Below, one piece after another: positions 26,602-37,200 of a stretch of 64,000 bases of DNA. A model generated the notes under the pieces. It was given only the letters and a program-made list of their open reading frames with translations. It ran no database searches and had not been told where the DNA came from. Source of the stretch: G963665975 sp963665975 (GTDB lineage Bacteria; Bacteroidota; Rhodothermia; Rhodothermales; Bin80); NCBI GenBank assembly GCA_963665975.1, contig OY762508.1:310001-374000 (forward strand), written 5' to 3'. The position numbers and the translations under genes are program-made. Within the stretch, counting starts at the first letter, position 1, and the number at the start of each line of letters is the position of its first letter.

Positions 26602-27402
26602 TCAGGAACGTACGGCCAAGACCTCCACCGGATCCCCGGCGCGAATGATTCCCGTTGCGGCCGGGATCAGATTTTCACCGAAATAGACCTTACCACCCCG
26701 TTTTCGAAACCGATTCAGCGTCCGAAGGGGCTCTTTGCCCTGATCCGCCGTCTCCTGGTCAATGGTTGTAACCACACACCGGGTACAGGGTTTGACCACA
26801 TGAAACTCCATCTCTCCCACTCGAATCCTGCTCCAGCGATCCTCTTCAAACGCTTCTCCACCCGTCACCACCAGGTTAGGCCGAAACCGCGTCATCGGAA
26901 CGGGCGCTTCCAGCCGGGCATTCAGCGCCGCTAGAGACGCCATTGAGGTGAGAAGCAACGGATACCCGTCCGCAAAACTGACAATCGATCCGCCCGTGTC
27001 ATACGCAGGATCTACCTGCCGCTTTGAATGGTCGTCCATGTACACAAGATGGCACTGCCGCCCGAGATAACGACTGAACCATTGGTCTGCTCGCTCCCCG
27101 CCGGTGCACGCCTCGACATTGTCCTCCCAAATCCTGACGCGCTGTCTGGAGGCCTCCGGCTTCGGTCGGGGTACCCGAAGCAGAGGCATACCAGGGGCGC
27201 TGACGAGCAACACGGCGCCACATCGCGCCTGCACGCGCGCCAGGGACGCATGCTCCCGCTGGGTCAAAAACTTTCCATCGCCGTCCACCACCATCCAGCG
27301 GCGGTCATGAGCTAGCCCACGGGCCTCTACACGGGATTCTTGTATCGTCACCCGGTGCGTGCCCTTAATCGGGTACATATGCATGCTTCGTATCATACGC
27401 AT
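26602..27402 (-). CDS. MOSC-domain protein (YcbX-like)
   Basis: This 266-residue protein has an N-terminal MOSC beta-barrel (MYPIKGTHRV.., ARGLAHDRRWMVVD) and a C-terminal MOSC domain with FRPNLVV, VKPCTRCVVTTID containing the conserved Cys, and a FGENLIP ending. The family binds molybdenum cofactor and reduces N-hydroxylated compounds or transfers sulfur. The enzyme could share cofactor supply with the nearby MsrP-type reductase, though they are not in one operon. It is divergent from the lactamase-VanX fusion. Confidence 0.9.
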   Translation of the reverse strand: MRMIRSMHMYPIKGTHRVTIQESRVEARGLAHDRRWMVVDGDGKFLTQREHASLARVQARCGAVLLVSAPGMPLLRVPRPKPEASRQRVRIWEDNVEACTGGERADQWFSRYLGRQCHLVYMDDHSKRQVDPAYDTGGSIVSFADGYPLLLTSMASLAALNARLEAPVPMTRFRPNLVVTGGEAFEEDRWSRIRVGEMEFHVVKPCTRCVVTTIDQETADQGKEPLRTLNRFRKRGGKVYFGENLIPAATGIIRAGDPVEVLAVRS

Positions 27403-27521
27403 GACTCTTTAAGAACGCAGACCCGAGGCCCATGCTCCCGCCCGGTGTCTTGCGTGCGTATTGTTGAGCGCCATATGCTACCTTGCGCATAAGTAAATAC
27501 TCATAATCCTGCATCATACCC

Positions 27522-29876
27522 ATGCGTCGTCTACTAGGCCGGATTCTTATCGTGATCGTGCTGCTCGGATCTGGCTGCTCGAACCCATTTGGAACGCCTT
27601 CATCCCCAACGCCTGTCCAGCAACCACCAGTCGCTGCCTGGCAACAGCGACTGGATGCCTTCATTCGCTCCGAAATGGAAGCCAAGGGAATTCCGGCGAT
27701 TTCCATCGCCGTAGTAGACGACCAGGAGATCGCCTGGTCCCACGGGTACGGCCTGAGCGACCCGGAAACCGAGGCCCCCGTAACCGCGGAGACAGTCTAC
27801 CGCGTGGCATCTGTCTCCAAGCTGTTCACGGCACTCACCGTCATGCAACTGGTCGAGAAAGACAGCCTCGACCTGGATGCGCCAATTTCCACCTACCTGC
27901 CCGAATTTCAGCCGGAAAACCCGTTTGGAGATTCGATTACGTTGCGGCAACTGCTTAGCCACCGTTCAGGACTGGTGCGTGAGCCCCCTGTAGGCCACTA
28001 CTTTGATCCTACCGAGCCGTCGCTCGAAGAAATGGTGCAAAGCCTGAACGCGACGACACTCATCTATGCCCCCGGAACACGCGAAAAATACTCCAATGCC
28101 GCCGTAAGCGTGGCGGGCTACGCTGTCCAGCGTACTACTGGAACACCCTTCGCCGCCCACGCACAAGAAGCCTTAATTGATACGATGGGGCTTGTGCGCA
28201 CGAGTTTTCTTCCGCAACCGGGCCTCGGCATTGGGTACATGTGGCGATATGATACCAATACGCTGACGCCGGCGCCGGTCTTCGAATTGGGCATTGGCCC
28301 TGCCGCCAATCTGTATACGACAGTCAGCGACCTGGGTCGCTTTATCAGCACACTCTTTGAAATCTCTCGCGGCAACCTCCCCGACATCATGATGCCCGAG
28401 ACGTTGCGCGAAATGTGGACCGTGCAGGTTCCCGAAGACGAATCCACATCCGGCTTTGGACTCGGCTTTTATGTCTCCGAGTTCGAAGGCCGACAGCGCG
28501 TGCAGCACGCCGGTGTCATGTACGGCTACGCCACGCGTGTCTATGCTCTGCCCGAGCAGAATATTGGCGTCGCCATTGTGGGCAATCTAGACGCCGCGAA
28601 TCCGGTTGTAGATCGAATTGCCAATTACGCGCTGTCCCTGCTCTCGGCCTTCAAGGAAGGGCAAGAGCTACCGTCCATGCGACGAACACAGCCCGTGGAT
28701 CCCATCCTGGCCAGGCACATACGCGGCGTCTATCACGGACCAGATGAAATCACGTTAATCGAGCGGGATGGGAAACTCTTTATCGAGCGCGGCGCGGAGC
28801 GCCACGCTGTGCGCGCCACCGGAGACACCCTGGTGACGGACGGGCGCCTCGGACATGGCTTCTGGTTCGTACCACGCGACGACACGCTTGTTACTGGCAG
28901 CGGCGATTACCAGCGGCAGCCGCCACCAACAGCGCAGCCGGCGCCCGCCAATGAAGCGTGGCAAGACCTTATCGGCGAGTACGGATGGAATCACAACGTG
29001 CTGTACGTGTACGAGCGGGACCACACCCTACAGGTTCTTATCGAGTGGTTCTTCCGCTATGCGCTGGAGGAAGTGGCACCAGACAGTTTTCTGTTTCCCG
29101 ACGACGGGCTCTATATGCATGAGCCGCTCACCTTCCATCGCGATGAAACCGGTCGCGTGACCGAAGCGAGCCTGGCCGGGGTCGTGTTCCCTCGCCGAAG
29201 CGTGGGCGACGGCGCAGCGTTTCGGATCACGCCTCAGCAGCCTATGACCACCCTTCGGGCAGCGGCCGCCAAAGCCTCGCCACCGCTGGAGGACGGCGGG
29301 TTTCGGGTACCCGACCTCGTAGACGTGGCCACACTGGATCCTGCCATAACATTGGACATCCGCTATGCTACCCTGGATAACTTCATGGGAGCCATCTTCT
29401 ACGATCTCCCGCGAGCCTTCCTTCAGCGCCCCGCTGCCGAGGCACTCGTCCAGGCCTTGGATACCCTGAAGACGCAAGGCTACGGAATCACCGTCTATGA
29501 CGGATACCGCCCCTGGAGCGTCACCAAAATGTTTTACGACGCAACGCCAGACTCCCTGCGGCTCTTCGTTGCCGATCCTGCAACCGGCTCCCGGCATAAC
29601 CGGGGCTGCGCCATTGATTTGGGACTATACTACCTGGCGACAGGAGAGCCTGCACCCATGGTCAGCCATTACGACGAATTCACCCCCAGGGCCTTTCCCG
29701 ATTACGTGGGCGGCACACCCCGGCAGCGGTACCATCGCGAATTATTGCGGGATGCGATGGAGTCTGCCGGCTTCACGGTATACGAAGCCGAGTGGTGGCA
29801 CTTCGACTATAAGGACTGGAAGGAATACCCCATCCTCAACACTCCCTTCGAAGAAGTCGGCATCAGCGCCCGCTAG
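27522..29876 (+). CDS. Lipoprotein fusing a serine beta-lactamase/DD-peptidase-like domain to a VanX-type D-Ala-D-Ala dipeptidase
   Basis: This 784-residue lipoprotein has a signal peptide with lipobox LGSGC (Cys19). Residues about 40-385 form a class C beta-lactamase/DD-peptidase-like domain with SVSK (Ser97, Lys100), YSN (about 190) and a C-terminal HAG (about 328). About 390-590 is a beta-rich linker of the kind that follows many serine hydrolases. The C-terminal domain (about 595-784) is of the VanX/DdpX M15D type: the zinc motif SRHNRGCAIDLG (His about 692, Asp about 699) and catalytic EWWHF (about 757-760) are intact, as is DGYRPWS. Both halves concern D-Ala-D-Ala, so a role in envelope muropeptide trimming or recycling is likely; glycopeptide resistance is possible but no vanH/vanA-like genes are near. 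Its stop overlaps that of rpoC. Confidence 0.9.
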   Translation: MRRLLGRILIVIVLLGSGCSNPFGTPSSPTPVQQPPVAAWQQRLDAFIRSEMEAKGIPAISIAVVDDQEIAWSHGYGLSDPETEAPVTAETVYRVASVSKLFTALTVMQLVEKDSLDLDAPISTYLPEFQPENPFGDSITLRQLLSHRSGLVREPPVGHYFDPTEPSLEEMVQSLNATTLIYAPGTREKYSNAAVSVAGYAVQRTTGTPFAAHAQEALIDTMGLVRTSFLPQPGLGIGYMWRYDTNTLTPAPVFELGIGPAANLYTTVSDLGRFISTLFEISRGNLPDIMMPETLREMWTVQVPEDESTSGFGLGFYVSEFEGRQRVQHAGVMYGYATRVYALPEQNIGVAIVGNLDAANPVVDRIANYALSLLSAFKEGQELPSMRRTQPVDPILARHIRGVYHGPDEITLIERDGKLFIERGAERHAVRATGDTLVTDGRLGHGFWFVPRDDTLVTGSGDYQRQPPPTAQPAPANEAWQDLIGEYGWNHNVLYVYERDHTLQVLIEWFFRYALEEVAPDSFLFPDDGLYMHEPLTFHRDETGRVTEASLAGVVFPRRSVGDGAAFRITPQQPMTTLRAAAAKASPPLEDGGFRVPDLVDVATLDPAITLDIRYATLDNFMGAIFYDLPRAFLQRPAAEALVQALDTLKTQGYGITVYDGYRPWSVTKMFYDATPDSLRLFVADPATGSRHNRGCAIDLGLYYLATGEPAPMVSHYDEFTPRAFPDYVGGTPRQRYHRELLRDAMESAGFTVYEAEWWHFDYKDWKEYPILNTPFEEVGISAR

Positions 29877-32800
29877 CCGGTTGTAACGGTTTCTGCAGCT
29901 CCGTCTCCCAGGGAGTTGGGTTGCGCACCAACCAGGCGTGTTTGCTCTACATCGCCTCCGATGGCTTCCTGCAACTCCGCCAGCTCCTTCTTCGAGCCCA
30001 CCACGATGTCGCGGAACCGCCTTTGGCCGGTGCCTGCCGGGATGAGATGTCCTACGATCACGTTTTCCTTCAGTCCATATAACGGATCCACGCGCGCCGC
30101 AATCGAAGCCTCGGTCAACACCTTTGTGGTTTCCTGGAAGGATGCCGCCGAAATAAACGAGTCGGTGGCCAGTGCGGCCTGCGTGATGCCGAGAAGAATT
30201 GGATCAGCGACCGCCGGCTGCGTGTCGCGAACCTGGACAGGCTTCAGGTCGTGCCGCTTCATTTCGGAATTCACCTCGCGGAGGCGACGACGGTCGATGA
30301 GGCTTCCAAGACGCAAGCTTGAATTGCCCGCGTCAATGACCACAAACTTGTCGTAGAGTTCGTCATTGAGCCGTTCCAGATGGAAGCGGTCAATATTATT
30401 GGCCTCGAGCAACGCCGTATCTCCCGGATCCGACACGCGCACCTTCTGCATCATCTGGCGCACGATAACCTCAATGTGCTTGTCATTGATGGTTACTCCC
30501 TGCAAACGGTAGACCTCCTGGATTTCGTTCACCAGGTACTCCTGCACCGCGCGCGGCCCTTTGATGCGCAGAATATCCTGTGGGGAAATCTGTCCGTCGC
30601 TTAGAGCCTCACCAGCACGCACGAAGTCGTTTTCGTGGACCAGCAGGTGCTTTTTCAGAGAAACAAGATAGACGCGCTCTTCCGATCCGTCGCGGCTCGT
30701 AATGATGACCTCCTGCGACCCCTTCTTGCGACCACCGAAGCTGACCACGCCATCGATCTCGCTGACCACTGCGGGATCCGAGGGCGTCCTGGCTTCAAAG
30801 AGCTCCGTAACGCGCGGAAGACCACCGGTGATGTCCCGCGTCTTCGCGGATTGTCGCGGAATCTTCGCCAGAACCTGACCGGCCTGGACCATCTCCCGTG
30901 CGTCTACCTGTATGCGTGCACGCACCGGCAATGGGTACTCACGCCGCGCATGTCCGTCTTTCGTATCGATCAGCACCGCCGGGGTAACGTTTCGCTCCCG
31001 ACTCTCGGTGATCACTTTTTCCTTGTAACCCGTCTGCTCATCCGACTCTTCCCGGTAGGTCGTGCCTTCCATAATATCCTGGAACCCGACCTTTCCCGAT
31101 ACCTCGGAGAGAATGACGCTGTTGTAAGGATCCCAACTCGCCAGCACCTGTCCTTTCTCGACCACCTCATCTTCTGCAACTAGCACCTCGGCGCCATACG
31201 GGATGATATACGCGATCAGTTGTCGATTGTCTGACTCGGGGTCGACGACCTTGATTTCACCCTGCCGTGTGAGCACAACCTCTTCAGGACCATCTTCTCC
31301 TTCGAATGTCACCGTCCGCAGATTGGAGTACTTCACCATGCCAGCATACTTGCTTTGAATGGTGCTCTCCGCCTCGATGCGACTCGCCGTCCCACCCACG
31401 TGAAAGGTACGCAGCGTGAGCTGCGTGCCCGGCTCGCCGATAGACTGCGCAGCTACAACACCTACGGCCTCGCCATCCTCTACCAGGCGACCGGTGCCCA
31501 GATTACGCCCGTAGCACAGTGCGCAGGTCCCACGACGGGCCTCGCAGGCAAGCACGGAACGGATTTCGACCCTTTCAATACTGGTCTCGGCAATGCTGCG
31601 GGCTTTCGATTCGTCAATAACCTCGTTGGCCGACACGATGAGCTGATCCGTGAGCGGATCGTACACATCGTGCAGCGATACGCGTCCCAGAATACGGTCT
31701 GAGAGCGGCTCCACCACCGTCTCGTTGTCCTTCAACGCCGCAATGGCAATACCCCGCAGGGTGCCACAATCATACTGCGTAATGGTGATGTCCTGGGCAA
31801 CATCAACGAGCCTGCGTGTCAGATAGCCAGCATCCGCAGTCTTAAGCGCTGTGTCCGCTAGACCCTTTCGGGCACCGTGCGTCGAAATAAAATATTCGAG
31901 GACACTCAGGCCTTCCTTGAAGTTTGATACAATCGGGTTTTCGATTATCTCACCAGCCGATCCGATAAGGCTCTTCTGGGGCTTAGCCATTAGACCCCGC
32001 ATTCCGCCGAGCTGGCGAATCTGCTCCTTCGAACCACGCGCTCCAGAATCCGCCATCATATAGATGGCATTGAAGCCTTCCAGATCGTTCTTCAGCGTCT
32101 CGAACAGTACTTCCGAAACCCGATTGTTCGTGCGCGTCCAGATGTCAATAACCTGGTTATACCGCTCGTTATCGGTGATGAAGCCCATTTCGTAGTTGCC
32201 CGACGCCTTGGAAACCGCATCCTGCGCCTCCTCAATAAACTCGATTTTCTCGTCCGGCACGACGATATCGGCCAGCGAAAATGTAAGACCCGCCTTGGTG
32301 GCGCTCTCGAATCCGGCACGCTTTACCTCATCCAGGAAGCGCGCTGTTTCGGCAAAATTGGTCGCCTTGAGCACACGTCCGATAATGCCACGGAGATTCT
32401 TCTTGGTAAGCACCTCATTGATGAAGCCCACCCCGTCCGGCACCACTTCGTTGAAGAGCACGCGACCGACCGACGTGTCGATCAGTTCACCGTCGGAAAG
32501 ACGCACCTTGATCTTGGCATGGATATCAATCTTGCCCTGGTCGAACGCTTGGCGCACTTCAACCGTAGAGGCAAACCGCATCCCCTCTCCTTTCAATCCG
32601 CTGCGAGACTTCGTCAGATAATACAGCCCGAGCACCATATCCTGCGTCGGCACCGTGACCGGACCGCCATGCGCGGGGCTCAGAATGTTATGGCTCGAAA
32701 GCATCAATACCATAGCCTCCAGGCACGCATCATGGCCCAGTGGCACGTGTACCGCCATCTGATCCCCATCAAAGTCTGCATTAAAGGCCGTACAAACCAG

Positions 32801-34195
32801 CGGGTGTAATTGAATCGCCTTGCCTTCTGTGAGCACAGGCTGAAAGGCTTGGAAGCCCAGGCGATGCAGCGTAGGCGCGCGGTTCAGCATCACAGGACGG
32901 CCTTGGATAACCTTCTCGAGTATATCCCAGACATCTGCCGTGCGGCGGTCAACTACTTTCTTGGCGCTCTTTACAGTCTTGACAATACCCCGCTCAATCA
33001 GCTTTCGGATAATGAAAGGCTTGAAGAGCTCGACGGCCATCTCCTTTGGAATGCCACACTGGTGCAGGTCCAGTTCCGGACCCACAACGATGACGGAACG
33101 CCCGGAATAGTCTACGCGCTTGCCAAGAAGATTCTGCCTGAACCGGCCCTGCTTCCCTTTGAGCATGTCCGACAGGCTCTTCAGGGCTCGATTCGAATCA
33201 CTACGCACGGCATTCGCCTTGCGCGAGTTGTCGAACAGGCTGTCAACGGCCTCTTGCAGCATGCGCTTCTCGTTGCGCAGAATAACTTCCGGCGCCTTGA
33301 TGTCAATCAGACGCTTGAGGCGATTATTCCGAATAATGACGCGGCGGTAGAGATCGTTCAGGTCGCTCGTAGCGAAGCGTCCGCCTTCGAGCGGCACGAG
33401 TGGGCGAAGCTCCGGAGGAATCACGGGAATCACGCGCAGCACCATCCATTCCGGATAGTTGTCCATGCGCCTGTTCGCATCCCGGAACGCCTCCACGACG
33501 GTTAGCCGCTTCAGGGCATCCCCCTTGCGCTGCTGGCTTGTCTCGGTCTTGATCTGGAACCGCAACTCATGCGACAGGCTCTCGAGGTCAAGCCTCTTGA
33601 GCATTGTTTCGACCGCCTCGCCGCCGATCATGGCGATAAACTTGTCCGGATCGTCCTCCGCGAGCCGATTGTTGTCGTCCCGAATTTTGTACAGGATGTC
33701 GAAATACTCTTCCTCGGTGAGGAGCTGCTTCTCTTCAATTCCGTGCATTTCTGCTTCGCCTGCCTGGATTACTACATAGTTTTCGTAGTAAACGATCTTT
33801 TCCAGGTTTTTAGACTTGAGCCCTAACAGGTGCCCGATCTTGTTGGGAAGCGTCTTGAAATACCAGATATGAATGACCGGCACGGACAGCGTAATGTGCC
33901 CCATACGCTCACGACGCACACTCTTCTGTGTCACCTCCACGCCGCACCGGTCACAGATGATGCCCTTGTAGCGGATTCGCTTGTACTTGCCACAATGGCA
34001 TTCCCAATCCTTGACGGGACCGAATATTTTCTCGCAGAACAGGCCATCTTTTTCCGGCTTGAAACTCCGGTAGTTGATCGTCTCCGGCTTTAGCACCTCG
34101 CCGTAACTGCGCTCCAGCACGGCCTCCGGCGATGCGAGACTGATCGTTATGTTGTTGAAAGACTTGCTGATCTTCGAAAATTTCCCGTACGGCAT
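29873..34195 (-). CDS. rpoC: DNA-directed RNA polymerase subunit beta'
   Basis: This 1440-residue subunit of the core enzyme includes the N-terminal zinc-binding CHC..CDRC, the active-site NADFDGD triad, the second zinc site (CEARRGTCALC) and the C-terminal VVAAQSIGEPGTQLTLRTFH. Length and sequence are typical of Bacteroidota. It ends the large minus-strand cluster, 44 bases after rpoB. Its stop codon overlaps that of the convergent lactamase-VanX gene in a shared CTAG, leaving no spacer for a terminator. Confidence 0.98.
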   Translation of the reverse strand: MPYGKFSKISKSFNNITISLASPEAVLERSYGEVLKPETINYRSFKPEKDGLFCEKIFGPVKDWECHCGKYKRIRYKGIICDRCGVEVTQKSVRRERMGHITLSVPVIHIWYFKTLPNKIGHLLGLKSKNLEKIVYYENYVVIQAGEAEMHGIEEKQLLTEEEYFDILYKIRDDNNRLAEDDPDKFIAMIGGEAVETMLKRLDLESLSHELRFQIKTETSQQRKGDALKRLTVVEAFRDANRRMDNYPEWMVLRVIPVIPPELRPLVPLEGGRFATSDLNDLYRRVIIRNNRLKRLIDIKAPEVILRNEKRMLQEAVDSLFDNSRKANAVRSDSNRALKSLSDMLKGKQGRFRQNLLGKRVDYSGRSVIVVGPELDLHQCGIPKEMAVELFKPFIIRKLIERGIVKTVKSAKKVVDRRTADVWDILEKVIQGRPVMLNRAPTLHRLGFQAFQPVLTEGKAIQLHPLVCTAFNADFDGDQMAVHVPLGHDACLEAMVLMLSSHNILSPAHGGPVTVPTQDMVLGLYYLTKSRSGLKGEGMRFASTVEVRQAFDQGKIDIHAKIKVRLSDGELIDTSVGRVLFNEVVPDGVGFINEVLTKKNLRGIIGRVLKATNFAETARFLDEVKRAGFESATKAGLTFSLADIVVPDEKIEFIEEAQDAVSKASGNYEMGFITDNERYNQVIDIWTRTNNRVSEVLFETLKNDLEGFNAIYMMADSGARGSKEQIRQLGGMRGLMAKPQKSLIGSAGEIIENPIVSNFKEGLSVLEYFISTHGARKGLADTALKTADAGYLTRRLVDVAQDITITQYDCGTLRGIAIAALKDNETVVEPLSDRILGRVSLHDVYDPLTDQLIVSANEVIDESKARSIAETSIERVEIRSVLACEARRGTCALCYGRNLGTGRLVEDGEAVGVVAAQSIGEPGTQLTLRTFHVGGTASRIEAESTIQSKYAGMVKYSNLRTVTFEGEDGPEEVVLTRQGEIKVVDPESDNRQLIAYIIPYGAEVLVAEDEVVEKGQVLASWDPYNSVILSEVSGKVGFQDIMEGTTYREESDEQTGYKEKVITESRERNVTPAVLIDTKDGHARREYPLPVRARIQVDAREMVQAGQVLAKIPRQSAKTRDITGGLPRVTELFEARTPSDPAVVSEIDGVVSFGGRKKGSQEVIITSRDGSEERVYLVSLKKHLLVHENDFVRAGEALSDGQISPQDILRIKGPRAVQEYLVNEIQEVYRLQGVTINDKHIEVIVRQMMQKVRVSDPGDTALLEANNIDRFHLERLNDELYDKFVVIDAGNSSLRLGSLIDRRRLREVNSEMKRHDLKPVQVRDTQPAVADPILLGITQAALATDSFISAASFQETTKVLTEASIAARVDPLYGLKENVIVGHLIPAGTGQRRFRDIVVGSKKELAELQEAIGGDVEQTRLVGAQPNSLGDGAAETVTTG

Positions 34196-34239
34196 GGTGG
34201 AAAAAGCCTTGTAGGTGAAAGATCGTTGTCCGACGGGCC

Positions 34240-37200
34240 TTAGTTGAGGCGTATTTCCAGCCCTAGACCCTGTAGTTCGCGCACGAGCACATTGAAGCTC
34301 TCAGGAATGCCAGCCTCAGGCATGTTTTCTCCCTTGACCACGCACTCGTAGGCCCGGGAGCGCCCCTGGACATCGTCGCTCTTGTAGGTGAGCATCTCCT
34401 GCAGTACGTTGGCGGCCCCGTAGGCGTACATCGCCCATACTTCCATCTCTCCGAGCCGCTGGCCTCCAAACTGCGCCTTGCCTCCCAGCGGCTGCTGCGT
34501 GATCAGGCTGTACGGCCCAATCGAACGCGCATGGATTTTGTCCTCCACGAGGTGGCTAAGCTTCATCATGTAGATCTGTCCGACCGTCGTCTTCTGGTCG
34601 AAGGCCTCCCCTGTGCGTCCGTCATAGAGTTGCGCCCGCCCATCAATCGGAAGCCCGGCTTCCTGCAGGTTTGTTACCAGATCCTCCATGCTTGCACCGT
34701 CAAAGATCGGCGTAGCAAACCGCTTGCCCAGCCTCTCGCCCGCCCATCCCAGGAGCGTTTCGTAGATCTGTCCGAGGTTCATGCGCGAGGGTACACCGAG
34801 CGGATTGAGCACGATGTCCACCGGTGTGCCGTCCTCCAGGAACGGCATATCCTCGACCGGGACGATGCGTGCCACGACACCCTTGTTGCCGTGCCGGCCG
34901 GCCATCTTGTCCCCAACCTGAATCTTGCGTTTTTTGGCGATATACACCTTGGCAAGCTGCACAATGCCGGGCGGCAACTCGTCGCCCATCTGCACGCGGT
35001 GCGTGTCACGCTTGGCCTCGCTCTCGATCTGGTGTCGCTGGTCCTGGTAGTTCTCCCAGAGCATCCGGATGTCCGCATTGGCGCGCTTCTCGGTAGTGAC
35101 ATCCGCATAGGGAGTGGTCTCATGCGGCGCCACTTCGGAAAATGCCGCCGGCGTGATTATTGCGCCTTCTGACACCACAACGCGTCCCTCGCGCGTTTCA
35201 ATGCCGGACGATGTCTTGTCACCTGCAAGGATGAAAAACTTCTCCGCAAAGTCCTGGTGCACGTGGGCAAGTTTCCGCTCAAGCACCGTTTCAATACGTG
35301 CCAGCTCCTGGTGCTCGCGCTTCTTGGTCGCCGGATCCAACTTCCGCCTGCTGAAGAGATTGGTATCAATTACGATGCCCTTCATGCCTGGAGGGGCCTT
35401 CAGCGAAGCATCTTTCACATCACCCGCCTTGTCACCAAAGATGGCCCGCAGCAGTTTTTCCTCCGGCGTCGGATCTGTCTCACCCTTTGGTGTGATCTTG
35501 CCGACGATAATATCACCGGCCTTTACTTCTGCCCCAATGCGAATAATGCCACGTTCGTCTAGATCCTTGGTGGCCTCCTCGGACACGTTCGGAATTTCAC
35601 GCGTAAGTTCCTCTTCTCCACGTTTGGTGTCGCGCACCTGAAGCTCGAATTCCTCGATGTGCACCGAAGTGAACACATCTTCGGAAACGAGCCGCTCCGA
35701 CAGCACGATAGCATCCTCGAAATTGTAGCCACGCCACGGCATGAAGGCCACCAGGACATTCTTGCCGAGCGCCAGTTCACCTTTATCGGTGGCGAAGCCA
35801 TCGGAGAGCACCGTGCCTTTCTCCACACGTTGCCCCAGGCGCACGATTGGCTTCTGGTTAATACTCGTATCCTGGTTCGTCCGACGAAACTTGGTAAGGC
35901 GATATTCGACAAGCGGCTCCTCGAAGGAGACACGCGCTTCGCGGTCTGTCTGGTCGTAACGCACCACGATGCTGTCGGCATCCACATACTCCACGGCGCC
36001 CTTGGCCTCCGCCACAATCACCGCCCGCGAGTCCCGGGCAACGCGATGCTCCAGACCTGTGCCGACCAGTGGCGCCTCGGCCTTGAGAAGCGGCACGGCT
36101 TGACGCTGCATATTCGAGCCCATGAGGGCACGGTTGGCATCATCGTGCTCCAAGAACGGAATAATGGAAGCCGACGGCGAAACGATCTGATTGGGCGCAA
36201 TATCCATGTACTGGATATCCTCCGGCCGCTCGGTCGGAAAATCACCGCGAAATCGGCACCGGACGCGCTCATCAATAAAATTTCCCCGCATATCAATGCG
36301 CGCATTGGCCTGCGCGATTATGGCATCGTCCTCCTCCTCGGCTGACAAAAAGATGATTTCATCGGTCACCACACCATCTACAACCTTCCGATACGGCGTC
36401 TCGATGAACCCGAAATCATTGATGCGGGCGTGTACGCATAGAGACGAAATAAGGCCGATGTTCGGACCCTCGGGGGTTTCGATGGGACACAGGCGACCGT
36501 AGTGCGTGTAGTGCACATCGCGGACTTCGAAGCCCGCCCGCTCGCGGGTCAGTCCGCCTGGGCCGAGCGCCGACATGCGCCGCTTGTGTGTAAGCTCCGC
36601 CAGCGGATTCGTTTGATCCATGAACTGGCTGAGCTGGTTGGTCCCGAAGAACGTGTTAATCACGCTGGAGACCGTACGGGTGTTAACAAGGTCCTGAGGC
36701 GTAAAATTCTCCGCATCACGAAGATTCATGCGCTCCTTTATCGTGCGCGCCATGCGCGCAAGACCCAACGAAAACTGCGCCCCCAACTGCTCGCCGACCG
36801 TCCGTACGCGACGATTACCCAGATGGTCGATGTCATCCACGCCGCTCTGGCCATTGCGCAGCGCCACCAATTTGTGAATGATGGCGATGATGTCATCGCG
36901 CGTCAACGTCAGTGTCTCCGCAGACACGTCGACACCCAGCTTCTTGTTAATGCGATAGCGTCCGACCTGGCCCAAATCGTAGCGCTTCTCGCTAAAGAAA
37001 AGGCGCTCTAGGACGCCACGGGCGGTTTCCGTGTCAGGAGCTTCGCTGCCCCGGAGCTGCAAGTACAGGTACGCCAGTGCCTCGGCCTCGTTATGCGTAG
37101 GATCCTTCTTCAGCGTACGGATGAGGGTGCTCTTGTCAGACGCATCCTCGACCTCTTGCTGCAACAGCACAAAAATATGTGGGATCTTCGCCGCCTTCAG

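Noticed and set aside
27522..29876. Glycopeptide-resistance (van) operon
   Set aside because: Only a VanX-like domain is present, fused to another enzyme. No VanH, D-Ala-D-Lac ligase or VanRS genes accompany it.
32810..33505. 231-codon plus-strand open frame opposite rpoC
   Set aside because: It is a shadow of the conserved rpoC coding sequence.
34531..37011. Long antisense open frames opposite rpoB (for example 34531-35172, 35659-36345, 36502-37011)
   Set aside because: They lie entirely inside an unmistakable rpoB gene, and their translations resemble no protein. They are by-products of biased codon use on the coding strand.
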